From assembly GCA_030248215.1 (NCBI GenBank), contig JASANG010000916.1, positions 124,001 to 188,000 of the forward strand: 64,000 nucleotides of DNA, read 5' to 3'. Origin of the DNA: Enoplolaimus lenunculus. Its lineage: Eukaryota; Nematoda; Enoplea; Enoplida; Thoracostomopsidae. Every line of letters begins with the position of its first letter. The first letter of the stretch is position 1. The notes under the pieces were generated by a model. That model worked only from the letters and a program-made list of their open reading frames with translations, did no database searches and had not been told where the DNA came from. The position numbers and the translations under genes are program-made. This document shows, piece by piece, positions 23,909-35,225 of this stretch.

Positions 23909-24971
23909 GAGACTAAATAAAATAGGTTTACAAAGTTTAGGTACGCTCTCTCTGGTTCGAATATTTAGGTTTACGAAACGGGTCAGTATTGAAACTATGG
24001 GGGACAATGGGACATTCCCCTTGTACGAATTAGGCTTGCACTCAGAATTTTGGTAGATTCCGAGATATAGTCACAGACGTATACTGCAGGTTGCTAAAAT
24101 TTCACTCGCCGCTGTCAAATGCTTTTTCGGTTCCAATTTTCCGCTACCAATTTGTAATTGTCCAATACGTGGCCGAGAATCTCGTTTGATTCACGCAATT
24201 ATTTAACCAATCAAACCTGCTCAACAGCCCTTTTCTGGTTCACCATATTTCAAAGCACGATATATCCGTCTACCCCGTTTGTATACGCCACGGCTGGTCC
24301 CGGAAGTATTCGAGTAATGTTTGTCTCTTGCATTGAAAATAAACATAAACAACAATAATAATAATAATAATGTTTATTGTAATGAAAAATAGACAATAAT
24401 AGGAAACTGTTGCATAATTAATTATGTAAAGTGCATGATTTGAATGAACACTGGGGGTACAAAGAATCTATTGTTACCCACCGGTGGAGGGTAGTGCCAG
24501 ATTGAAGAGTATGTATAACGTAGAGAAAAAAATAAGGTCATGGTATTTATGCTTAATTTGATCAAGAGTTCCTGATACGTGTGAGTATGTATTAACTCTT
24601 CGAGTTCCGCATGGTAAAAAATGTACCCGGCACGCGTGCGTTTGTCCTCTTTCTGAGATTCTGGTCAGAATTTCTGGCAAAACCCATTCATTTCGGTTTC
24701 GACAAAAACAAGATTTTTTTACATTTATTTAAATGGACCAAAGAAAATTGAAACAATCAACTCGGACGTGCAATTCGGGGAAATTTTGAAAGTACATACG
24801 TAAATTTAAAATATTTGCAGAATAGAGACCGATTTATGATATACAAGGACGCAAGCATAGAATCGTATTCTCAAATGGCTTAAGATGCTAAAATCAGTTA
24901 GCTTCAAACAAAGGAACTACGACGTCTACTGTGGAATTTTGCCATATAGAGACATACACGTAAATTTTGCT

Positions 24972-25045
24972 ACGGATGCGATGGGACTTGATCCCACGAC
25001 GTATGGTTTACCGGTCCGCCGTTCCAACCACTAAGCAACGCAGCC
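24972..25045 (-). pseudogene. tRNA-like sequence
   Basis: About 72 bases on the minus strand. Acceptor arms GGCTGCG and CGCATCC pair at six of seven positions, box A-like TTGCTTAGTGGTTGG is present, and the T arm has box B GGATCAAGTCC. The anticodon arm does not form a normal 7-base loop, so I call it a tRNA pseudogene or SINE head. Confidence 0.5.
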
Positions 25046-25487
25046 AAGCTATTTGATTACAATACCTATATATACGATATATCGTTAGTTTCGTACTAAT
25101 AGATACGTATATAAATACGCCGAGAAACATTGTGAGTGGACATTAGTGGACAGCGTGTGTTACATTTCCCAACCAATTCCGCTAAGTAATTCAAAGTTAA
25201 GCAGTATTAATTTCTGACAGCTAAAAACTTTGGATTCAATGCCTCAAAAGTTATAAAATCTATTTTCAACTGGATGATACGTGCTATTTTCCAATTTTTA
25301 AAACAATTTAGCGATACTTGAGAGTGCTCGTGTTAAATATTAACAAACTCACTAAAATTTCAAGTGATTTATAATTCAAAGTTAATTGTCACTGTATTGT
25401 ATTCACCCCCCGCCCCCCCCCCCGTTTCAAACCACTTGAATAATTTATCTGCGGCGTATTCGTTTCACCCCTTTGCATCAAAATATA

Positions 25488-25642
25488 GGCTTATGTAACA
25501 ATCAGGGGCGGAGTACACTAAAGCCTTAGACTAATTCTTTTGCATAGGTTTAGGTACAAGCTAATATACTTACGCTTAGGCTGAGGCTTAGACTTTGGAA
25601 TATGCGTATACTACTGCTACGGCCCTGTTCTTTACATTGGCC
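25488..25642 (+). mobile_element. Family A MITE, copy 5
   Basis: Left end GGCTTATGTAACAATCAGGG, right end CTTTACATTGGCC. Flanks AAAATATA and AAAGTATC are a weak 8-bp duplication (6 of 8). Confidence 0.75.
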
Positions 25643-26189
25643 AAAGTATCAAACAACAATCGTGGCCGTTATGATTAATAAACGTACCTTAAAGATTCGT
25701 GACGTCGAAATATATTCCATACCATATTTATGCTTTATAATTTGTTGAATTATAGAAACATAACTAAGATATCGAAAGATTATCTTAAATCTTTATGACC
25801 ATAACCGTTGACAGAAATTGGCCCAAGAAATGCAGGGGTCATGAACGCCACACCGACCTCAAAAGGCAAGTGTTTTCTACAAAAAAGTCTAAAGTCTGAT
25901 TTACACTTCAGCACCATGCACAATAATTTGCTTACGCTATGTGGAAAAACGAATTTCTATTCTACATACGACGCTTCAATAAATTTCATTTTTAGTTAAT
26001 TTGTAAGCGGTTATACATGTTGCTTATTTGTAAAATATAAAGTACACCAGGTTTATTTGGTATCCGAGATGAGGTCGATGTAGACTACCTGCACTAACTT
26101 CAGGCCTATGCCAACTGAACATCTTATGGAAAAGCCAAAACAATTTAATCAGTACATTGCTAGGAAGCGAGGCTAGAAAACATCATTCA

Positions 26190-26340
26190 GGAGAAACATA
26201 CAAAGGTTTTAGATGAGCTTACAAGCAAGGTAGAAAATTTTCTAGAGCGGGGCAAAATTAATTCAGGAGGTTGACACCCCTGGCTCTCTTCTACTCCGGC
26301 TACGGATGTTGATTGCACAAAACATTCAACCAGGGGCTTA
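26190..26340 (-). mobile_element. Family G MITE, reversed copy
   Basis: ACAAAGGTTTTAGATGAGCT then AAGGTAGAAAATTTTCTAGA; left terminus eroded. Confidence 0.55.
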
Positions 26341-26629
26341 ATAATTTGTTTAATCAGTAGAAATTTGCTGATATTTTGCGTACTACAGTTGTATTGCAGC
26401 ATATTCTTAGACAAAGCTGTAATTTTGGCTATTCAAACAATCATTACGGAACTTAAACTTCACTTTATCATCTCGCGAAAAAGACAACTGTCAAACCGAA
26501 ATCTAATGCTTTGCCCGGTTAATAACAAAATCATAATAAATTTTAAGGTTTGGCTGTGTTGTTTCATTTTTTAAAATCAAATACATTGTTTCATTTAGAA
26601 TATAAAATTTATCAACTAAACATATTGGG

Positions 26630-26740
26630 GTGAATGCTAAAACTATTGAGGGACATGACAGTACATTTATAGATGACTTACAAGCAATGTTGACACTTTT
26701 CTAGGAGCGGTACAAAATTATTTTTGCAGACGGACGGTAA
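26630..26740 (-). mobile_element. Family G MITE, partial reversed copy
   Basis: AGATGACTTACAAGCAATGT then CTAGGAGCGGTACAAAATTA. Confidence 0.45.
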
Positions 26741-26754
26741 AGCGTGTTGGCTAC

Positions 26755-26800
26755 CACCTAAGTGGCGGATCCAGAAATCCCTGGTGGGGAGATGCACAAG
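26755..26800 (+). mobile_element. Solo family F terminus
   Basis: AAGTGGCGGATCCAGAAATC then GGTGGGGAGATGC; no right end found. Confidence 0.45.
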
Positions 26801-27084
26801 TTTAAAATGTTACTCATGCAACGTTCACGTAGCAGATTTTAAAATATCAACCATAAATAAACTCTACAATCAAATTCTCTCAGCCCTGAATACGTGTCCT
26901 TACTTTTTTATGAAGCTGTTTAAACTTTTCAAACTTGCGTACAAAAGCCGACAACTTTTGAAATATTGAAATTAGATTCGCAACCAACTTGACCGAAACG
27001 ATATTGGAAACTTTTTAAACTTTCAACGAACAAAATTTTCGCAAAACCGTAGTTGAAGAATTTCGGCTGAAGTGTCTTGGCTTC

Positions 27085-27250
27085 AGGTGAGTAGCCAGCT
27101 CATCTTGCCAGAGGGGAGAGGAAGCCAAAAATGTTTCATGAGTGTGCAAATAAGGGTTTTCGTTGACAAATTAAACAAGGTTGAAAGATTTCTGGAGTTG
27201 GATAAAGTTTTGCCAGGAGGGCTCAGGCTCTTCTGGCCCCCCCACTTGGA
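27085..27250 (-). mobile_element. Family G MITE, reversed copy
   Basis: GAGTAGCCAGCTCATCTTGC on the left, then TTTCGTTGACAAATTAAACA. Confidence 0.65.
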
Positions 27251-28129
27251 TACGACCCGGTTGGTTTAAGTTGCACCGCCGCATATTATAGTATTTATGG
27301 TTATACATAGGGTTTACAGTTCAAATGCGCCCTACAAATTGGTTTCAAATTGAAATTGTAAAATTTAAGCAACTCCGAAATCAGATCGGACGGAGGCTCC
27401 AAATGGGCTCACATGTGACATCTCAGACACTCAGGTGGCAGACCTAATTTAGGAGAATGAATGTTAACAAAATATAGGCCCATATTAATAACTGTAAGAA
27501 CGTCTGCGGACACTAGCCTTAAACCCAAACCAAAACCTAAGGATAAGCGTGAGCCTAAACATAAGCCTTTGCCTAAGACTCCCAATCTGTTAAGTTAACC
27601 AGCATCGTAATGTGCAGACCTTTGTAATTAACAAGGGCCAAATATAGTATTTTCCAAAACGCTCATGATTATGCTATAGCCTATGCTTTGAGTTTGGCGT
27701 TTGGAACTGAAGCGAATTTCCGTAAAACTCAAAGTCTAACAAACAACTCTGTTAAGCGAAACTTTATGAACCTGAATACACAAACAACAACCGGCAGAAA
27801 CAATAATTTAAATTACAAACTGTTGTCCCAATATTGTCGAATGCATAAAAACGCCAAATTTTGCATTTAAACGGTCATCAAGTATGCCTAAATATTGCAC
27901 TGCAATTTGTACACCGCAGTTATGAATTATGCAATAATTGCAATTTTTACTAATTGCAAATCGCACAAAAACACATGTGGCAAAAAAGGCGGGTGCAACT
28001 TACCTCAGCCAATCGACTAATTTATAAATCATCGTAAAAGGTTATAAACCATTACTTCAAATGAGATGCGTTTACTGTTTTGTAAATTTAACATTAATTT
28101 TTTCTCTTAAAATTATTACAAATTCATCT

Positions 28130-28315
28130 GAAACTGACCTAAATGGTATATTGACAATTCGTTATCCTACAACTCGTCGAGCGACTACTTATAATCCGCA
28201 ATATCACTTGCTCGACAATTGGTTACCTGCTATTTTACTTAGTCTTAGCATTAAGCTTAGGATTATGCTTGGGCTTATTAACATTACGATAAGTGGTACG
28301 TCGACGAATTGTCAC
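28130..28315 (+). mobile_element. Family N element with CTTAGG-rich centre
   Basis: TTGACAATTCGTTATCCTAC and CAACTCGTCGAGCGACTAC on the left, GGTACGTCGACGAATTGTC on the right. The centre has CTTAGTCTTAGCATTAAGC. It abuts family E copy 1. Confidence 0.65.
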
Positions 28316-28316
28316 A

Positions 28317-28526
28317 CACTGCAAAAATTGGTGGGTCAAATTGACTCTCTCCGAAATTGGCTTTTCGGGACAACACAAACTGAGTCAGATTCGACTCCGC
28401 TAGAGTCAAAAGTGCTCCTTAGTGAGTCGAATGTGAGTGTGGTGGAGTCGAATTTTGACTCAATTTGTGTAGTCCCGAAAAGCCTATTTTGGAGAAAGTC
28501 AATTTGACTCGCCATTTTTTGCAGTG
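28317..28526 (+). mobile_element. Family E foldback MITE, copy 1
   Basis: 210 bp that folds almost end to end. Termini CACTGCAAAAATTGG and CCATTTTTTGCAGTG; arms carry GTCAAATTGACTCTC and GAGTCAATTTGACTC. Central blocks are repeated GAGTCGAAT motifs. Confidence 0.88.
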
Positions 28527-28669
28527 TAAATTCGACTTGAATATAGTGATTAGCAAGACCGCCGGCAGTGGCAGGTATTTGCAGGCGTATGAAGCTGTTG
28601 CCTGGTATTTTTTAACAATAATATAAATATGTATCATCATAGAGTAAAAAATTTTGATTAACGATGTCA

Positions 28670-28881
28670 CATTGTTGTAAAAAATAGTGAGTCAAATTGA
28701 CTCTCTCCGAAATAAGCTCTACGGGACTACACAAACTGAGTCAAATTCGACTCCGCCACAACCAAACGTGCGACTTAGTGAGTCAAATTTGACTCTGGCG
28801 AAGTCGAATTTGACTCAGTTTGTGTAGTCCCGTTGAGCCTGTTTCGGAGAGAATCAATTTGACTCACCAGTTTTTGTAGTG
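28670..28881 (+). mobile_element. Family E foldback MITE, copy 2
   Basis: Same layout, 150 bp from copy 1; AGTGAGTCAAATTGACTCTC on the left and GAATCAATTTGACTCACCAG on the right. Confidence 0.88.
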
Positions 28882-29072
28882 ATACCTTATTTTACGTTTT
28901 GCACCAAATTCTCACTTGTAGACGCCAGTTCATTGCCGGCGGCTATGATTAATCGGCTGGCCAAATGCAACAATCTGGTGATGCATTGCTATTCAGGCTA
29001 TAAGAATGGCTATCAAGCTAAATTTAACAGTTTTTAATGTTGAAAAACGTGTTTCACGTTTCGTTCGGACAT

Positions 29073-29195
29073 ATTAGTAAAATTTTCAGACCGGTGTCAC
29101 TGTTTCAGTCCAAAGTTCGCTACCTGTCTGAAAATGACTATTTCAGTAAGAATCGTGAACTGTTGGACTGAAACAGCCACACCGATCTAAAATTT
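29073..29195 (+). mobile_element. Short hairpin MITE
   Basis: TAGTAAAATTTTCAGACCGG and CTGTTTCAGTCCAA on the left, TTGGACTGAAACAG and CGATCTAAAATTTTACTA on the right. TA-bounded ends could be Tc1/mariner-like (inference). Confidence 0.75.
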
Positions 29196-30253
29196 TACTA
29201 TAAGTAATAACGAATCGTAAACCACAATAACATTGAAAACTTTTACATGAAACCCGGCCGTTTCGAACGGGTATAAACGTTGGACAAAGGCTTTTACGAG
29301 CGCGCGTAGCGAGCAAGGAAGAACTTTAGACATCCCTGTGCCAGATCCAGCGGATGATTCAAAAACCTGCGCAAGTCTCTGAGGTGAAATAGTAAATGTT
29401 GCAAACCTGGTGAACGAAACGAACGAACAAACAATTTTAGCATATAAATCATGATAGAAATTTTTAAATTTGCATGACTTCGTTGAGGACAGCCGATCCT
29501 TCGATTGCATCCAGATCCGCTTTGACAATAAATAGCATTACAAATCTATAAGCTGTTCTAAATATGCTCTCATAATCTAAAAAACTTTCGACTGCTTTCA
29601 TTTTCTACAAAAACCGACTAAAGACAGCGCGCATTCAATTACTAAACGACATTTATAAACTCATTTAGAAACAAATCGAAACACAATAATAAATCGATAC
29701 AAAACAAACTATGGGAAGTAGGCGGTGGTGTGGTCGATCCACAAATGGCTGACGTATGGGACCATGAAATATATAATGATGTACAAAACCTCGCGAGCGA
29801 ATCGAAAAAGAAGCCAAACACAATTTGAGTACTATATCTTAATACAATTTTGATCCCTGTCTAAAGCGGATCTATGGACTGGGTGGCCCTCGTCATCAAT
29901 CCGCCTGTGGAACAAAGCACTGCGCACGAAATATTATATTTACTGTTGGAGTTACGTTTCTTAGTAAACACAGATTTCTCATCGGAGGGCGAAATATCGT
30001 TCTAAAGATTTTAGTTTTTAGAATAAAAAAACTATAATGTTTTTAGGTCAAAAATTCATTCTAAATGCGTATACTTAGAAGATACATCACGGAACACAGA
30101 CGTGTAAATCGCAATATTCGGCCGTGTGAAATTTTGTCATTGACGTTTTGATCAAAATTAACACAACACACGAGGCTCGAATAACTCTTCCAATCGAACA
30201 CGTTTTACTTTTTTTGGTCTCAAATCTATTGAAGTATGTTTCGAATATTTACT

Positions 30254-30440
30254 AGGCGGGGCGTATGCTATCGTCGTCAGAAAATTTTTTGTGATAAAAT
30301 GGTAAGGTCCTTTGCTTACAATTTTTCACCGTCACATAATTCGCACACACATATATAGGATACAGCAAAAATTGCGTTTCATAGCTACCGTTTTCTAGCC
30401 AGTGACTGTCAGACAATTCTCGATCCGTCGTTGGTCTCAG
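30254..30440 (+). mobile_element. Family F MITE, copy
   Basis: AGGCGGGGCGTATGCTATCG then GTCAGAAAATTTTTTGTG and AATGGTAAGGTCC; right part with TGTCAGACAATTCTCGATCC. Confidence 0.6.
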
Positions 30441-31245
30441 GAAGGGAGCAACCTGGAAGCTAGGTTGATTTAGGTGGGATCCAGTTCAAATTTGAACGGG
30501 AAAAATCAAGACAATTAGCTTTTATCGTAGAAAGCAAATGCTTGTCCCCTCGAAAAAACACAGCGACAGAGAGTTTTGGGATCGTAGACAAAATTTTAGG
30601 TCCGTTGGATACACCGGTAAAGGACAGCTTTTGAAAGCGAGCGTAGCGAACGACAAATAAATTTTTAGATTACTAAGCCACCAAAGCTCATATTTATTTG
30701 TTTCGTTCTAAGATTTACTTCGCTTAATATCTCCTGTATTTCCACCCTTCCCTTCTAAACACACGTGTATAAAACGTTGTTTTTTGCATTAATATTTTAG
30801 CAACTTTCTTAAAAAGTAAACAAAATTTTGTTTTGAAAAATCAACACAATTTCCATCAAAAAATGTTTCAAAAAAAAGAACAAATCGAACGACGTCTATA
30901 GTCACGTTTATATGATGACTAAAAAAATCAAAAATAAAAGTTTTCTATAAAAGAAAAATTCTATTCTCTAGAAATATATACTTCTCGGTTTTAAGCCAAA
31001 TTTACCTACCGTTGCACGCATTTAAAACGCAGCGATCTATTGTATTGTAGTCAGAGTTTTGTAGTTTCTTTTTTGCACTGACGGGTTTAAAAATAATCTT
31101 AGCTCACGTACAGTTCGTTGAATGAAATTTGAAAGGCGTTGAAAATTGTGTGATTTGTATTGATAAAATTATTTGATTCAATGGACATAGGTGTTAGCTG
31201 TAGGATTTCATTGTCGGCCAACACAATCGAAAACAAAGGTTATCG

Positions 31246-31419
31246 TGTGTGCAGGGGGGCTCTCACCAAATTCTATGGTTGGTCTCCGAAACTCGCGAGC
31301 GAGAAGCCAGACGTATTTTGAAATTAAAACGATTTTTGTTTCAATCGGTTGGGGTGCGGGCTCTTTTAGGGGTGGTCTTCCCTGAATGGCTGGTATGGGG
31401 GTGGCTGCTCCGGCCCTGA
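31246..31419 (-). mobile_element. Family B MITE, copy
   Basis: Right end GGTGGCTGCTCCGGCCCTG. Contains the internal AACTCGCGAGCGAGAAGCCA segment shared with the copies at 36.9 and 61.7 kb. Confidence 0.65.
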
Positions 31420-31521
31420 GTGTGCGAAAACAGTGATTGCCGAAATGTGGCATTAGGTTTATTTTTAGTTATCTTAAGGCCAATGGCCCAAAAACTCGTG
31501 GTTACATCTATTTGTTTGTCA

Positions 31522-31752
31522 ACAGAGGCGGATTTAAAAATTTCTCATGAGAGGGGAGGCGCGGGCTAGCAAATGTTGTGAAACGCAATTTTTACTGTAT
31601 GCATTTATATCATTGGCAGTGAAACATTGTAAAGTGGGACCTTATGATTTAATTACCAAAATATTTTCTGACGGGTAAAAATTGTGAGGTACGGATTATT
31701 TTATCACCAAAAAGTTTCTAGGGGGAATTGTACCTCTGCATCCCGCTAGGGT
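31522..31752 (+). mobile_element. Family F MITE, copy
   Basis: CAGAGGCGGATTTAAAAATT on the left; TGTACCTCTGCATCCCGCTA on the right. Confidence 0.7.
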
Positions 31753-31886
31753 CCGAAAACACAGGTTTTCGCGCGCGAAAATAGTAATTGCGTAAATGAG
31801 TTACTTGCTTAATTGTAAACTAATCTTTGTAACGCCAATGACAAAAACTCACAATTACCACTTTCATTTGTCCACAAGCATATATT

Positions 31887-32034
31887 GGCCAATGTATAGA
31901 ACATGTACGGAACAGTAGTATAAGCATATTCCTAAGCCAAAGCCTAAGCCAAGCAAAAAAATTAGTCTAATTGTTAAACTGACTCTATTATAGCCCCTCC
32001 GGAAAACGATCCGACTCTGTTCTACACATGGGCC
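31887..32034 (-). mobile_element. Family A MITE, copy 6
   Basis: Perfect 8-bp target duplication CATATATT. Ends GGCCAATGTATAGAAC and CTACACATGGGCC. Short interior with about three TTAGGC units on the minus strand. Confidence 0.9.
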
Positions 32035-32159
32035 CATATATTTGTCGTGGGGGGTGTTTTGACATTTACTTGCTCAACAGTTAATAAATGTTTTCTGAAT
32101 AATTGCAAGTATTAATAAAATATATAGGCGCTGCTGATATAGTGTCGTAACTAGGATTT

Positions 32160-32332
32160 TATTTCGGGATGGGATCGGGCCCGTTGCCCAACGGGCTAAG
32201 CCCCTTCACTGGAAAATTGTTGGCCCCTTAGCAAATTTTCAACATTACTAGTACGTCATTGAAAATCCTTGTATGCCCCTTCTGAAACTTTTTTAGCCCC
32301 CCCCCCCTAACAAGGTGAGCTGGCTACGGGCC
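32160..32332 (+). mobile_element. Family G MITE, copy
   Basis: GGCCCCTTAGCAAATTTTCA in the middle and AAGGTGAGCTGGCTACGGGC at the right end. Confidence 0.7.
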
Positions 32333-32334
32333 TG

Positions 32335-32508
32335 GATGGAATAAAAACGTCTAAACGTTTTTTGTGAACGACAGTAGCGAGCAAAAAATAATTTACTTCT
32401 GCAGATTAATCAACAACCGGTGAAAGCACCAATTTTCGAGTCTTTTCTCAAACTTCAGTGAATTCCGCGTATCAACTGCTTGTATACGCCCCTGTGTCCA
32501 AAGTACAT
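32335..32508 (+). mobile_element. Family I MITE, partial copy
   Basis: ACGACAGTAGCGAGCAAAAA and GCTTGTATACGCCCCTGTG; wedged between two family G copies. Confidence 0.6.
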
Positions 32509-32514
32509 AAATAC

Positions 32515-32675
32515 CCCGGGCTCGTAGCAAATTGAGCGGGGCAAGGAGGCGCTCAGCCCCCTGAAAATTTTTGACCCCTTAGAACAGTTTCAACCTTTCT
32601 TGTAAGTCAACAAAAACACTTGTATGCCCCTCCTGAAAAATTTTTTGCCACCCTAGCAAGGTGAGCTGGCTACCG
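32515..32675 (+). mobile_element. Family G MITE, copy
   Basis: GCGCTCAGCCCCCTGAAAAT and AAGGTGAGCTGGCTACCGTC. Same orientation as the copy 200 bp away. Confidence 0.75.
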
Positions 32676-32730
32676 TCCAGCTGTAAACACAGGTCAATAT
32701 CTCGCCAGATTTTCAAATTCAAAAACTAAC

Positions 32731-32966
32731 CTGGGTCGTTGTTTCAATTGACCGCTGGCATATGGATTGAGCGATTTTCGACGAAATTTTACCGCAATTT
32801 TTTCACGTGCCGATGACCAAATACCATTATTTCCGCCGGAACTGTTGTTGCATTGTTCTTGAAAACCGGGATCCGGTTCCGGTAACGAATTGTTGGAGCA
32901 AACGCTACTACGGTCAGTGTTTATTCTGGCTGTTGGTCTGTAATGTGATGGAGTATAGTAAGACAT
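32731..32966 (-). CDS. Exon a: first visible coding exon of a Ser-rich protein
   Basis: Open frame from ATG at 32966, beginning MSYYTPSHYRPTARI, for 78 codons plus two bases. It ends at a good donor (CCCAG|GTTAGT), so it exits in phase 2. The product is rich in Ser, Asn, Arg and Pro and contains an RRKSL kinase-type site near residue 64; no domain is recognised. The next minus-strand exon with a strong acceptor that needs one leading base is at 9670. Joining them gives ...QLKQRPR-SFWGIQ with no break, which is why I place this exon at the head of that gene. The start is uncertain. A pyrimidine-rich ATTACAG lies 29 bases inside the frame and could be a splice acceptor, in which case the ATG would be intronic and the real start farther upstream. 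The exon itself is fairly sure; its join across 23 kb is inference. Confidence 0.6.
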
Positions 32967-33176
32967 GATGCTTGCCGAATTTTGATTTTTTTTAGTTTTT
33001 CAATTACAGTTTGACAGAAGAAAGTATTGTAGAAAATGCTAATTTTTGGGCAGTATTACATGAAATAGATATATTTAAACATTTAACGATAAAGGATATA
33101 AAAGATAATATAAAGTAGGTGCTAAAACAATTAATTTTTATTTATATTAGGAATATAACAAAATTCAGGATATCCA

Positions 33177-33370
33177 CTAGCGGATCCAGGTGGAGTGTCG
33201 GTGTACGCCCCCGTCAGAAAATTTTTTTGATAAAATTATAAGCTCCCTACTTTACAATTTTTCCCTTTCAGAAATGTGGCACGCATATTTACATACCGTA
33301 AAAATTTCGTTTCATAAATTTTGCCAGCCTGCCTCCAGATAAAAAATTTCTGAACAATCCATACGGATGT
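33177..33370 (+). mobile_element. Family F MITE, copy
   Basis: CTAGCGGATCCAGGTGGAGT, then GTACGCCCCCGTCAGAAAAT; right part ATTTCTGAACAATCCATACG. Confidence 0.6.
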
Positions 33371-33903
33371 CGCGGACAATCCGGTTCTGACAGAAGTTTT
33401 GAGGGTCGGGATTGTAAAAGACATTTGTGGGGGGACTGACGCAAAGTTCACTTTATTTATTATTTGTAGCAAGAATTCTGATACGTCAACCGTACTCTTT
33501 TTACCCAATGTAAAATTCGTAAAAAAGTTACTGATCCAGGCATTTCTGTCCTGGCCTGCCTTGGGCAGGAACAAAACCCTGTAACAAATCCGAGGGAGGA
33601 TGTAGAGATTTGACGAAGGTACAGAATCGGATCCCAATTAAATGAATAGTCGCTTTTCCTACAGATCTTGACGAACTGAGTTGAACGGTACCATTTTTAT
33701 GGCCTCATAACCCTGGGCTAAAATGCTATTGAATTACGGGCTCTTTGTCCATAAATATGGCACATCTGAACTCAGCGCGTCGAGAACTACAAAATACGCG
33801 TTCAATAAATTCCAAATGGTTCCATGTTCCGCACCTCCTACCTGAAATTGTACAAAAAATCTAAATTTGTTGGACTAAATTGTGCAAGATACCTACGTGT
33901 TTT

Positions 33904-34052
33904 GGCCCATGTAAAGATCAGGGGTGAAACGTTTTTCTGTGAGGCTAGAAAAGAGTAAGCTTTTAAGCTTTACCCAAATTTTCTTTGCTTCGCTCAGGCT
34001 TAGGCTTATCAGTATGCTGCTTATAATACTGTTCCGCACCTGTTCTTTACCG
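33904..34052 (+). mobile_element. Family A MITE, copy 7
   Basis: Left end GGCCCATGTAAAGATCAGGG; the right end is eroded after TGTTCTTTAC. Flanks CGTGTTTT and CGTCTTTT form a 7-of-8 duplication. Confidence 0.78.
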
Positions 34053-34579
34053 CGTCTTTTAGGCATGGGATTAGCTTTAAACCACAAATTCATCAAATGC
34101 CTCATGTCGATTTTTAAAATGCACACATGTAGAACGAAAAATAATATTTTCAGCTTACTGATAATGCTTCATGGGTACAGAGTCGAGTAATATTAAATTA
34201 TGCCCATTATTTACATATGGTTTTCACATTTTCAAACTTATACAACCTTTGGAAACAATCCGCGCATAAATCAAGTACAACAAATTTTACAGTTGCAAAA
34301 ACTTGCACGTGTGTCTAAGGCTTCTAACGTACTGTGAAACTGAGCGCATTATCCAAAAATTACACACCCAGTCGCAGGTAAAACTGATTTTTAGTAAATT
34401 TTTGGTGATTTATTTTTAAAAAAAACGTTCGAAAAGGCATCATATTTTTCGTTTTAACCAAAAAAATATTTATTTCTGTTGCAGCTGTAAGCTGATCTTT
34501 TAAGCATAAACAATTTTGCTGCAAAATATTTAAATTTAATAAACTACAAACAAAGTCATCGTTAACTAAACTAACATTT

Positions 34580-34868
34580 AGGGTTACGCTATACGGGACG
34601 TCCGGCGCCGTCCGTCACCGTGCGTCGCCCGTCCGGCGCCGTCCGTCACCGTGCGTCACCCGTACGGCGCTGTTTGTCACTATCCGGCATCCGTAAGGCA
34701 CCGTCCGTCATCGTTCGTACAATATGCTGTCGTACGTGAGCTATTTGCGCACCATACCACACGGTGACGGACGGCGCCGCACGGTGACGGACGACGCCAC
34801 GCGGTGACGGACGACGCCGTACGGTGACGCAAGGGCCCCGGATGTTACCAAAAGCATAACGCAACCCT
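34580..34868 (+). mobile_element. Family K GC-rich foldback
   Basis: Ends AGGGTTACGCTATACGG and GCATAACGCAACCCT. The arms are tandem CCGTCCGTCACCGTGCG and its complement ACGGTGACGGACGGCG. Much more GC-rich than its surroundings. Confidence 0.85.
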
Positions 34869-35225
34869 TATAGCTGTAAACTAATTAACTTGAGCGGGGG
34901 ACATAAAGTCCGTCACCCCTAGCATTTGAAAAAATCTCGGTCGTTGTTAATTCACACAAAAGTAGTTTCCTCCCACACGTAATGATATGATTAAAATAAT
35001 AATAGGCTTAGGCTTAGGTTTCGCGCAATGACTGGGTATTAATAAAATAGGCTAAGGGTTCAGGTTTAGGTTAAGCCTACACCTCACAAAAGTTTTAGAC
35101 TTAGGCAAATAATAAACAGTAGTGTTGAAGACAAACATTTGCGTTCTATTGGTCGTGAACCAGTTAACGAAGTTCAAAATTAAGTAAGTACATTCTCGCA
35201 TATAATTTGTTTCGCATTTGTACTG

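Larger units (their letters stand above)
9671..32730. other. Putative 23-kb intron, repeat-filled
   Basis: No convincing exon is seen. Besides the listed repeats, the following stretches show nothing I can name: 10861-11300, 11386-12087, 13171-13660, 14511-14940, 15130-16276, 17183-17504, 18034-18961, 19217-19462, 19641-20052, 21201-22120, 22613-23740, 23912-24960, 25046-25487, 25643-26160, 27251-27500, 29196-30253 (family I-like scraps) and 30441-31245. TTAGGC-like scraps lie at 27505-27595. Very small exons could be hidden among these. Confidence 0.45.

Noticed and set aside
28061-28507. 148-codon plus-strand open frame
   Set aside because: It spans a family N element and a family E foldback; no splice or domain support.
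29187-29528. 113-codon minus-strand open frame
   Set aside because: Contains family I-like motif (GCGTAGCGAGC) sequence and no splice context.
33236-33637. 133-codon minus-strand open frame
   Set aside because: Overlaps a family F MITE and has no recognised domain.
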